In this document: one piece after another, positions 1-6,382 of the stretch
How the letters are laid out: every line of letters begins with the position of its first letter
Position numbering within the stretch: the stretch's first letter is position 1
NCBI RefSeq assembly: GCF_900106565.1
Contig: NZ_FNNJ01000009.1
Coordinates: forward strand, 1-64,000
From: Lutibacter oricola
GTDB taxonomy: Bacteria > Bacteroidota > Bacteroidia > Flavobacteriales > Flavobacteriaceae
Direction: 5' to 3'
Length of the DNA: 64,000 nucleotides
Position numbers and translations under genes: made by a program
The notes under the pieces: model-generated
Databases searched by the model: none
What the model was told of the DNA's origin: nothing
The model's input: the letters and a program-made list of their open reading frames with translations, nothing else

Positions 1-138
1 GGTTGTATTGCTCCGGTTACCTATTTATCTGGTATTGGAAAAGGAACTACTTCAAAACTATTATTTCAAAAAATTGTATCGCTATGCTACCAAGCTTTTG
101 AGCGAAAAGAAAAAGTAATCTTAACCATTAAATCATAA
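1..138 (+). CDS. C-terminal end of an unrecognised protein, cut by the window edge
   Basis: Frame 1 is open from the first base to a TAA at 136-138 and encodes 45 residues ending in KVILTIKS. I recognise no family. It lies 3 bp upstream of the small membrane protein gene at 142, which suggests one transcription unit. Its beginning lies outside the window. Confidence 0.5.
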   Translation, partial: GCIAPVTYLSGIGKGTTSKLLFQKIVSLCYQAFERKEKVILTIKS

Positions 139-141
139 CTT

Positions 142-381
142 ATGAAACTTAAAGAACGTTATAAAAAACCTACTCCTCCATTTTTTAGAAAATTGAGAAA
201 TATTGGAATTGCATTAGCCACCGCAGGTGGTGTTATAATTGCTGCTCCAATTTCATTACCTGCAGCAGTAATTACTGTTGCAACTTATTTAACTGTTGCC
301 GGAACAGTAGCTACGGCTGTAAGCCAAGCTGTTGTTTCTGATAAAAAGAAAGACAAGGATCTAGATTCTAAAATTGACTAA
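142..381 (+). CDS. Small basic membrane protein, element-encoded, unknown function
   Basis: This 79-residue protein has a strongly basic N-terminus (MKLKERYKKPTPPFFRKLRN). A long hydrophobic stretch rich in Ala, Ile, Val and Thr follows at about residues 22-63, enough for one or two membrane helices, and then a charged Lys/Asp tail. Its size and layout resemble small phage-type or element-encoded membrane proteins such as holins, but no conserved motif proves this. It is tightly spaced behind the partial gene at 1-138 and in front of another small hydrophobic ORF. I have a vague memory of similar proteins in flavobacterial prophage-like elements, which I cannot verify. Confidence 0.6.
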   Translation: MKLKERYKKPTPPFFRKLRNIGIALATAGGVIIAAPISLPAAVITVATYLTVAGTVATAVSQAVVSDKKKDKDLDSKID

Positions 382-402
382 CTCTTAAATTTAGCAATTG
401 AA

Positions 403-570
403 TTGGAAAACAATATTCAAATAAAGTCTGGGGTTATTGGTGGGACTTTGCTATCCACTGCACTAAACATTAGCATAAACGATGTAATTTTTACCGTTGT
501 TATGGCTGTTATTGGAGCAGTGGTTAGTTTTTTTGTTTCATTGTTCTTAAAACGATTGTTTGGTCAGTGA
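403..570 (+). CDS. Small two-helix membrane protein with a non-ATG start
   Basis: After the TAA at 379-381 the same frame stays open to a TGA at 568-570. The encoded stretch is clearly membrane-like: a hydrophobic segment (SGVIGGTLLSTALNI), then a longer one (VIFTVVMAVIGAVVSFFVSLFL), then the basic end KRLFGQ. No ATG precedes the hydrophobic part. TTG at 403 is the first plausible start and gives 55 residues. The composition supports a real protein, perhaps holin-like, but the start is a guess. It might also be the detached end of the upstream gene. Confidence 0.4.
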   Translation: MENNIQIKSGVIGGTLLSTALNISINDVIFTVVMAVIGAVVSFFVSLFLKRLFGQ

Positions 571-603
571 AATTAATGGGCTTATAAACGCTGTAGTCAA
601 TAA

Positions 604-1158
604 TTATTTTATTTGTTCAATTATTGCTTTTGGATTGAAACCAATTATTTCATCTGCCGAATTTTCAATATATTTTGGAATCTGTTTACTTTGCCAAGGT
701 TTTACAGCAATTATTTTTTTACCTAGAGACTTTGCTATTTCAACTTCTTTTTTTATCCAATAATTGTTCGAATATTCTCCTGCAAGAACAAGTAAGCATC
801 TAGCATATAATAAATGATTCTTAATTCTTGTTTCTATTTCTTTTGAGTTTTTTGAATCATCATTTTTTTCAATAGATATGCTATTGTTATAATATTGAAA
901 TCCTTGTTTCTCAAAACCATTTATTAATTTATTATAGTCATTATTATGCTCCCATGAATGACTAACAAATATCCGAGGTTTTTTTTCTCTTTTCTTCTTA
1001 TTAGATATTTTTTTATCAGAAGACTCTTCAATATCTGATGTTTCACTATTAATTAAATAACTAACTAATTTTGATATTAAATGAGCAATTAAAATTAAAC
1101 CTCCAATAGATATTATTAGTGGAAGCCACGAATTATTATTTGTTTTGTTGTTTTCCAT
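604..1158 (-). CDS. Membrane-anchored TIR-like (ThsB/DUF1863-type) protein
   Basis: The 184-residue protein has one transmembrane helix at about residues 12-34 and a charged linker rich in Ser, Lys and Asp. A cytoplasmic TIR-like domain follows from about residue 62, opening with PRIFVSHSWEHNNDY. The stretch YWIKKEVEIAKSLGKKIIAV carries Glu138 where TIR NADases keep their catalytic glutamate. This is the MTH538/DUF1863 fold shared with Thoeris ThsB. I chose the ATG at 1158, six bases past the SLATT stop, over the start at 1188, which would overlap that gene. It is the last gene of a TIR-SLATT-TIR operon. A signalling NADase role is inferred from the family. Confidence 0.8.
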   Translation of the reverse strand: MENNKTNNNSWLPLIISIGGLILIAHLISKLVSYLINSETSDIEESSDKKISNKKKREKKPRIFVSHSWEHNNDYNKLINGFEKQGFQYYNNSISIEKNDDSKNSKEIETRIKNHLLYARCLLVLAGEYSNNYWIKKEVEIAKSLGKKIIAVKPWQSKQIPKYIENSADEIIGFNPKAIIEQIK

Positions 1159-1163
1159 ATATT

Positions 1164-2048
1164 TTATTTTCTTCTTTGTGCAACCCATAAAGTATGCTCT
1201 CGTGAGATTGCATTCTCTGAATCTAAAATAAATTTTGATAATTCATCTTCTGTTTTTACTTTTTCGGATAATGAAACGATAAAATTTAATTCTTGAGAAG
1301 CTGTTGTGTATGCTTGTTTTAATTCTTGATATTGTTTTAGTTGCAACCAACTTATAGAAGAGGATGCTACTGTTGTAAATAGGCCAACAAAATTCCAATT
1401 ATTTTCAGGGTTTTTAATTAGAAAGACAACACTTATTAAAGCTAGAACTTGAGAAATAATAATTATATAAAACCATAAGTTATACTTCCCTTTATTGTGC
1501 TCTGCTTTTGTTGAATACCATTCCTTTTGGTCTTCAATTCTTTTGGAAATATAATAGGATTTTCTATCTGAAAAATCCATAGCTCTTAATTCAAGCATTT
1601 TTTTTGTTACAATGGGAAGATTTAATGTTTTTGAATTCAATTCTTTAGTTAGAGAACTGAATTCATTAGTAATTTCTTTTATTCTTTCAATAAACCTTTC
1701 TTTAACTTTAATTTCTAAAATATTTTTTTCGAAATATTCTGAACACATAATGAATCTCCAAGTTAATGTTTTGCAAGATTCAGCTAAAGCTCTTCCTTGA
1801 TACCAAGTATCTTCAAAATTTTTGCTTTTTAAAATGATGGTTAAAACTAAACTTAATAATAAAAGAAGTCCTGATATTATATAAATGAATAATTTATATT
1901 CTGTTAATTGATAATTATAAATTGCTAAAGCCGAAGCTAAAATCATAGATACTAAATCTACTCTAATAAAATGTAAATAATTTGATTGAGATTGGACTGA
2001 TATATTATCTGAAGCTTGAAAGTAATTTGGAAAATCCGAGTAATTCAT
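1164..2048 (-). CDS. SLATT-domain four-helix membrane protein, putative pore-forming effector
   Basis: The 294-residue protein has two pairs of membrane helices, at about 31-46 with 53-73 and 191-211 with 219-236, separated by a coiled-coil-like region. Residues 82-99 hold the motif WYQGRALAESCKTLTWRF and residues 281-288 hold ISREHTLW. As I know them, these are hallmarks of the SLATT_3 and SLATT_1 families (2TM effectors associated with SMODS and SLOG) in tandem. Such proteins are predicted to form pores or depolarise the membrane when a nucleotide-type signal is made. Its start abuts the stop of the upstream TIR gene and it runs into the downstream TIR gene. No enzymatic domain is present. 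Confidence 0.82.
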   Translation of the reverse strand: MNYSDFPNYFQASDNISVQSQSNYLHFIRVDLVSMILASALAIYNYQLTEYKLFIYIISGLLLLLSLVLTIILKSKNFEDTWYQGRALAESCKTLTWRFIMCSEYFEKNILEIKVKERFIERIKEITNEFSSLTKELNSKTLNLPIVTKKMLELRAMDFSDRKSYYISKRIEDQKEWYSTKAEHNKGKYNLWFYIIIISQVLALISVVFLIKNPENNWNFVGLFTTVASSSISWLQLKQYQELKQAYTTASQELNFIVSLSEKVKTEDELSKFILDSENAISREHTLWVAQRRK

Positions 2049-2633
2049 TTATGGTTTTACTTTAGTTTTATTTGCAATATCATTACTTCTTTTATCAAAT
2101 GCGTTATTGATGAATATTTCTGGGTTTGCAATGAAATCCTCCCATTTTACTAAAACACAATATCTATCTTCTTCTGCCCAAGAACACTTATCATTAGGAA
2201 TGTAATAGTTATATGAAAACTCTTTTATTACTGTGCTATCATTTATTTTGACATTCGTATGAGAATTGTTACAAATTGAGCAGTTATATGACCCAGCAAA
2301 AATTGAGCTATACATATTAGGCAACACTATTCCTAGTATTCCACTTTTCGTATTATTTTGACCATCATATAATGAAGCTTGTAATTCTCTTTTTATAAAA
2401 TTTTGATTTTGAAATATAGAGTTTTCAGCACTAACATTTCCAATTAAAAAAATAGTAACAGTCGATTCAGATAAATAATCTTCACGAATTTTTCGCATTA
2501 TATAATCTTCATCTTCTGAATCGATAGGTTCATTCATTGATTTATCTATCATATCTACATCTAAATCATTCTGAATGTAATCCTTATAATCAGAATCTTC
2601 TGTTTTAAATGAGATGAAACATTTGTGTCCCAT
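2049..2633 (-). CDS. ThsB-like TIR-domain protein (DUF1863/MTH538 fold)
   Basis: The 194-residue soluble protein opens with KCFISFKTEDSDYK, followed by IMRKIREDYLSESTVTIFLI and NFIKRELQASLYDG, the typical order of the DUF1863 family that includes Thoeris ThsB. Glu83 sits in the expected position of the catalytic glutamate. A short Cys-containing insert (NCSICNNSH) follows the core. Family knowledge suggests it turns NAD+ into a cyclic ADP-ribose-type signal after phage sensing; that activity is inferred. It is the first gene of the operon, 184 bp behind a SLOG gene and directly abutting the SLATT gene. Confidence 0.83.
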   Translation of the reverse strand: MGHKCFISFKTEDSDYKDYIQNDLDVDMIDKSMNEPIDSEDEDYIMRKIREDYLSESTVTIFLIGNVSAENSIFQNQNFIKRELQASLYDGQNNTKSGILGIVLPNMYSSIFAGSYNCSICNNSHTNVKINDSTVIKEFSYNYYIPNDKCSWAEEDRYCVLVKWEDFIANPEIFINNAFDKRSNDIANKTKVKP

Positions 2634-2650
2634 AGTTCTTTTTTAAATTA

Positions 2651-2789
2651 TTGCCAACTTGTTATATCAAGATAAATTATCCTCTTTAACAATTCTTATA
2701 TATATTAAAAAGTGAAATTTGTAAAAATAAATGATACTAAAGCTTTGCAATTTTTATTAGTATTTCAAATTTATAACAAGTAGTTGAGT
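2651..2789. repeat. Nested imperfect palindrome, attC-like
   Basis: Between the SLOG gene and the TIR operon lies a set of nested inverted repeats. ACTTGTTATA at 2657-2666 pairs with TATAACAAGT at 2772-2781. AAATTTG at 2715-2721 pairs with CAAATTT at 2766-2772. ATACTAA at 2734-2740 pairs with TTAGTAT at 2757-2763. GTTGAGT at 2783-2789 fits the GTTRRRY box of integron attC sites; the AAC at 2656-2658 is the opposite-box counterpart, but the rest of that box does not fit RYYYAAC. Size and geometry resemble attC. Alternatives are a large operator or a transcript structure ahead of the TIR operon. Confidence 0.4.
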
Positions 2790-2817
2790 TATTTAGTGAT
2801 AATTGTCAGAATTGTTT

Positions 2818-3177
2818 TCAATTAGTATTATTATAAATAGTTCTAATTTTTAAACCTCTTATTTCTGCAAGTTGTATCATATTTTTAGTCCCTCTACTTT
2901 CCCCATCCCAAAAGGCAATTAAAGTATCTGCGTAATTTGCCATATGCTGGTTGCGTTTTGGTCCTGCAGCTCTTCCAAATTTATTCCAGTATGCAGGAAA
3001 TCTAGTTATTTTATATCCTCTCTGTTTTGCGTATAGCTCTCCTAATTTATCGGCTCCTCTGTAATAAGCTCCAGATACAATTTCAATATTGCTTTGATCC
3101 TGGAGAATGTTGTCGCATTCAGTGCATAATTTTTTGTAGTCGGTGAAGGTTCTGGTTCCGGCAATTATTAGTTTCAT
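2818..3177 (-). CDS. SLOG-fold nucleotide-binding protein (DUF2493/YspA family)
   Basis: The 119-residue protein starts with a Rossmann-like strand MKLIIAGTRTFTDY. It carries IVSGAYYRGADKLGELYA, AYWNKFGRAAGPKRNQHMA and FWDGESRGTKNMI, the conserved DUF2493 (YspA-like, SLOG superfamily) series that forms a nucleotide-binding pocket. SLOG domains elsewhere sense nucleotide or ADP-ribose signals, for example in ThsA. It lies upstream of the TIR-SLATT-TIR genes on the same strand, but a 184-bp structured gap intervenes. It may be a sensor partner or simply a common element gene; DUF2493 and DUF6943 genes also occur in Bacteroidota elements without TIR genes. Confidence 0.8.
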   Translation of the reverse strand: MKLIIAGTRTFTDYKKLCTECDNILQDQSNIEIVSGAYYRGADKLGELYAKQRGYKITRFPAYWNKFGRAAGPKRNQHMANYADTLIAFWDGESRGTKNMIQLAEIRGLKIRTIYNNTN

Positions 3178-3197
3178 AGTTTTTAGTTTTAAATGGT

Positions 3198-3262
3198 GAG
3201 ATTCCCAGTCAAGCTGAGAATGACGATTTCCACCCCCTTTGTCCCCCTTGAAAAGGGGGAGA
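3198..3262. repeat. Dispersed flavobacterial hairpin repeats
   Basis: Two dispersed-repeat types lie side by side. One is of the GAGATTC...GAGAATGAC type at 3198-3224. The other is a hairpin built from CCCCCTT and AAGGGGG at about 3244-3262. Similar copies occur at 7259, 29420, 30908 and 32915. They form small hairpins and may act as transcript ends for the SLOG/DUF6943 genes. Confidence 0.55.
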
Positions 3263-3270
3263 TTTATTTC

Positions 3271-3675
3271 TTAGGACCTCAACAAAGCAACTTTCAATTT
3301 TGAAATTGCTTGTAATTGTAATTTTAGATTTTGCTCAAAGGCTGTTATTTTTTTAAGCTTTTCAACTTTTGATTCCCATTGCTGCAGTTCATAGTTTTGT
3401 AAGGCTGTGTTTATTACTTTTTTAGCATCTGAAATACAGATAAACGGAATAACACTACCTTTTAAATAGTAGCCAAAGAATTGACCTGTTTTAAGTGATA
3501 AACACAGGTAATACAAAGACTCTCGGGTTTCTTCTGAAACTGTTGTGATTACAAAACAGTTTGGGCAAGGTTGCTCCATTGGCCTACCACTATTTAAACC
3601 TTTGTTTAAAATAAAAAAGTGCGGTTTGTTGTAGGTTCTTCCTTCCTGGTGTGTCTTGATTTCATAAGTTGACAT
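3271..3675 (-). CDS. DUF6943 family protein, unknown function
   Basis: The 134-residue product starts MSTYEIKTHQEGRTYNKPHF and continues FFILNKGLNSGRPMEQPCP with a CPNC pair, then GSVIPFICISDAKK. I recognise this as the DUF6943 family that is common in Bacteroidota mobile elements. I place the start at 3675, because the longer reading frame to 3708 runs into a hairpin-forming sequence (GCGC-TTC-GCGC) just upstream. The C-terminal third is helical and may form a coiled coil. Function is unknown. It is followed by the SLOG gene about 90 bp downstream. Confidence 0.72.
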   Translation of the reverse strand: MSTYEIKTHQEGRTYNKPHFFILNKGLNSGRPMEQPCPNCFVITTVSEETRESLYYLCLSLKTGQFFGYYLKGSVIPFICISDAKKVINTALQNYELQQWESKVEKLKKITAFEQNLKLQLQAISKLKVALLRS

Positions 3676-4196
3676 AGCTTCGCATTTAAAATTATGCGCT
3701 TCGCGCACATAATTTTCTTCGGAAGTGGAGAAAAAAGACAGCTACAATACTGGTTGTGGGGGAATGCTGTCAAGGTTTTTGGAGAAATATTTTGATGATT
3801 TGTGAGAAGTGAAAAGTTAGAAGTTAGAAGTGAGATGTTATGAGTTCTTATGCAAAATATTTTTTCAAAACCCGTAGGGCTTGACCTTGATTGCATTCGT
3901 GCGGCTGGTGATGGGAACAACCTATTTTTGCTAAGTTTTTTTAATATTAAATTCGACAAAAGATGATATAAATCACAATATGATTCTAACAAATAACATA
4001 AATTAGCTGAACTATAAAACTAAATCCCTGCAACGATTGCTATTAAAAATTACTTGTTTTCTCAAACTATAGAAATTCTATACGGATATTCAGTGAGCCT
4101 GTTCTTGCTAGTTTACCAGTTTATTATTACAACTATTTTAAATAATGCTGTCAGCAGAAATTAAAACCAAGTTTAATAATTAAAAATTCAAAATTT
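3676..4196. other. Intergenic stretch without a convincing gene
   Basis: This 521-bp stretch holds an inverted repeat near 3691-3716 (ATTATGCGC ... GCGCACATAAT) just ahead of the DUF6943 start. A short tandem repeat of GTTAGAA lies at about 3817-3830. The minus-strand frame at 3606-3992 is open, but its translation is low-complexity and matches no family, so I do not call it. The last 150 bases are AT-rich and probably contain the promoter of the secreted protein gene. Confidence 0.5.
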
Positions 4197-4916
4197 ATGA
4201 AACAATTTTACAATGGAACAATTTTAGCTATTTGCTTAATTGTATTTAACTTTACTCAAGCACAAACATATAATATTAATTCTTCCGGAAATGGTGATTG
4301 CGGGACCGGAGGAATAGATGGGCCATATATATGTGCGACGTATGGACAACCTGCAGTAGATTTAGGAACTTTCACAGATACAAATGCACCTGGAGAAGAA
4401 ATTACTTCTATGACCTTGGTTGTATATAATGCGTGTAATGGAGAATTTGAAATTTTCCTTAATGGAGTGTCTATAGCAACAGGAACGAATTCTGGAACTG
4501 GATGTTCTTGTGAAACAATTGCATCAAACTCGAATATAACTAATACTATAGACGTTACCCTTACACCTGCTATAATTGCAGCTTATGTAGCTGGAGGTAG
4601 TAATACTTTATCTGTATCGACATCAATTAGTACACAATGTTTTTATGGTGCAGATGTTACTGTAACTACAGGTACATTAGATGTTAATGAATTAGATTAT
4701 AGTACCGTTAAAATATTTCCAAATCCTGTTTTGGACAGAATTACAGTAAAAGGATTGATAAAGTCTGAAAATTATAAAATTTATGATATAATTGGAAATG
4801 AAATACTTAAAGGAGAGATAGATAGCGATAAAGAGATTGAATTCAAGAATTTTGCAAAAGGTCTATACTATTTAAAATTTGAAAATGGAAATACTTTAAA
4901 ATTCATAAAAAGATAA
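4197..4916 (+). CDS. Secreted protein with type IX secretion (T9SS) sorting domain
   Basis: The 239-residue protein has a signal peptide (MKQFYNGTILAICLIVFNFTQAQ, cleaved after AQA or AQ). A central Gly/Thr/Asn-rich beta region follows, with several Cys residues that could form disulfides. The last 75 or so residues contain VKIFPNPVLDRITVKG, YKIYDIIGNEILKGEI and FAKGLYYLKFENGNTLKFIK, a clear type A T9SS C-terminal sorting domain (Por_Secre_tail). It should cross the outer membrane through T9SS and be surface-attached or released. The body matches no enzyme I know. It stands alone between non-coding regions, followed by a strong terminator. Confidence 0.82.
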   Translation: MKQFYNGTILAICLIVFNFTQAQTYNINSSGNGDCGTGGIDGPYICATYGQPAVDLGTFTDTNAPGEEITSMTLVVYNACNGEFEIFLNGVSIATGTNSGTGCSCETIASNSNITNTIDVTLTPAIIAAYVAGGSNTLSVSTSISTQCFYGADVTVTTGTLDVNELDYSTVKIFPNPVLDRITVKGLIKSENYKIYDIIGNEILKGEIDSDKEIEFKNFAKGLYYLKFENGNTLKFIKR

Positions 4917-4944
4917 CTGCATTAAAAATGTACAAATTTTATGT

Positions 4945-4978
4945 AAAAAAAGACCTTTCTTCTGAAAGGTCTTTTTTT
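4945..4978 (+). terminator. Intrinsic terminator of the T9SS protein gene
   Basis: The stem AGACCTTTC / GAAAGGTCT (4951-4959 and 4964-4972) with a TTCT loop is flanked by an A-tract and followed by a run of T, 30 bp after the stop codon. Confidence 0.85.
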
Positions 4979-5039
4979 ATTTTTTTCTAATTCACAATAA
5001 TAACATGTTTATTCTGTTCTAATCTTTTTTGATTTGCTT

Positions 5040-5238
5040 GACAGGTAATCGCAAGCAAAAATGCAATAGCATTTACGCGAGCCGCCGCGAGCTGAACGGA
5101 GGGTGTTGGAGCAAAAGTACGTTGCCATCGGCATAAGTACGTGCAACGACTACGTGGTACACGCAAAGGGTGGCGGTGTTTTTGATGCGGATGGCAAGAC
5201 AAGGGCAATTTATGTAGTGGTATTTATTGTTAGTCATA
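5040..5238. other. GC-rich structured non-coding block
   Basis: This block is clearly richer in G and C than its surroundings. It contains several short dyads: AAATGC/GCATTT at about 5056-5072, GCGAGCCGCCGCGAGC, and CGTTG pairing with CAACG. Short ORFs cross it on both strands, but they have no start context and no family match. A minus-strand frame reads TPSVQLAAARVNA, which I dimly recall from other Bacteroidota element sequences; this suggests a conserved DNA or RNA element rather than a protein gene. Function unknown. Confidence 0.35.
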
Positions 5239-5394
5239 TTCATTTTGCCTTGATGCAAAACGAAGCAAAAAATCAAGACTTCTTAAAATAGCTTTGAATA
5301 CTACGCTATCTCACTTTCGACTCCAGGCCGCTTCGCTCTTTGGATTACTCATGCGTTTCGATAACTTGTATTTCTACAGCTATTTTAATAGGTC
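5239..5394 (+). repeat. Long direct repeat, copy A
   Basis: The first 42 bases (5239-5280) match 7071-7112 with a single difference. Weaker similarity then continues through CGCT(A/T)CGCTCTTTGG to ATAGGTC at 5394. The core contains the dyad CTTGAT...ATCAAG. The two copies lie in the same orientation about 1.8 kb apart, on either side of the DnaC-like ATPase gene. Confidence 0.75.
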
Positions 5395-6317
5395 GTTTTT
5401 GTGAGTGTATTTTAAATATTAAATAATTATTAATCCTATAAATATAACGGAATACTTTGCTCTTGTGTGCGTTTGCAATATGTTTTAAGAGTGACTGAAA
5501 GAAGCGATTAAATTATATGCAAAATGGATGCAATCAAAAACTGTGACACCCTTTTTTTAGCCCGAAGTGAGCAGCAGGCGAGCGAAAATAGTGTAATAGC
5601 GGTTTGCCCCTAATAATTATGAATTGATACCTAAGTGGGTTTTAGGGGCAAAAGATAGCTATGCGTGAGTAATACGTGGAATGTGTGTAGTAAAATAAGT
5701 AACTAGTGCTAAATGAGGACTGTGGACGAATTAGTGCTATTTATGGTATATGCAAGGGAATTCTTAACCCCTCCACCGTTGGCACCTCCCTTTTAAAAAG
5801 GAGAGGATTTATGTTTTATGTATTGAATGCCCTTGCAGATATATTTTATGAAACAAAATGGAGCATATTGCGAACACCTTATTACCTGCGGAATATTCTG
5901 TTTTGTAGTTCATATTTTTATGGAAACGGATTTAAAAAGCGCAAAGGCTAAAAGTAAGTGCTTTTTTTAAGCTCTTACTGTGCGGAATTGAAAGCTGTAT
6001 GAAATGGAGTGCTAACGGAATGGAATAATGCTGGAAATGAAAGGCTTTGAGATTGTTCAAACATTATAATTTAGTTCAAAATTAATTAGAAGACTCAAGT
6101 ATTTGAATAGTTCGAGGTAAACGTATGTTGGCTAAACAATGAAATAAACGCATTGTTCCGTACAGTTAATCTATTTTGAAACCTTTAAATCAACACTAAA
6201 TACACCAGAATGAATGAAATAATTTATTTAGAAATATTATTTAACTATTTCTATGCACGCATTGTTAAAGTTCTAAAAAAGAGTATCGCTAATAGGTATA
6301 ATTACTATATTTGAGTG
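5395..6317. other. Long non-coding stretch of the element
   Basis: I see no convincing gene here. The stretch contains a perfect 11-bp inverted repeat (5603-5652) and a dispersed repeat hairpin at about 5768-5812 (CCTCCCTTTT...AAAAGGAGAGG). AT-rich sequence with moderate G follows. The open frame at 5706-5951 runs through the dispersed repeat and has no family match. A region like this beside replication genes could hold an origin of replication or transfer, but no iteron or nick-site motif I know is evident. Confidence 0.45.
5603..5652. repeat. Perfect 11-bp inverted repeat, possible origin-type hairpin
   Basis: TTTGCCCCTAA at 5603-5613 is exactly mirrored by TTAGGGGCAAA at 5642-5652, around a 28-base loop. 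It is too widely spaced and lacks the T-run of an intrinsic terminator. It lies in the non-coding region downstream of the initiator and ATPase genes. Confidence 0.65.
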
Positions 6318-6382
6318 TTAGGTTTTCATAGGCCTAATCTTTTTCATAGCAATTTTCCCCACCTGATAAGGTGGGGTTTTTT
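6318..6382 (+). terminator. Two tandem plus-strand terminator-like hairpins without an upstream gene
   Basis: The first hairpin is TTAGG ... CCTAA (6318-6337) followed by TCTTTTT. The second is CCCCACCT-GATA-AGGTGGGG (6357-6376) followed by six T. Both T-runs follow on the plus strand, yet no plus-strand ORF lies between 4916 and here. The second also overlaps the stop codon of the minus-strand ATPase gene and may end that transcript less efficiently. Confidence 0.6.

Noticed and set aside
142-570. Frameshift or selenocysteine-type readthrough joining the two small membrane ORFs
   Set aside because: They are in the same frame with a plain TAA stop and no recoding signal; two short genes or a nonsense mutation are simpler.
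3606-3992. Open frame on the minus strand overlapping the DUF6943 gene
   Set aside because: Its translation is low-complexity, comes partly from short tandem repeats and overlaps a real gene in another frame.
4987-5291. Several ORFs of 62-73 codons on both strands
   Set aside because: They overlap each other in a GC-rich structured block, lack start context and match no protein family.
5706-5951. 81-codon plus-strand ORF
   Set aside because: It reads through a dispersed repeat hairpin and has no family match or promoter.
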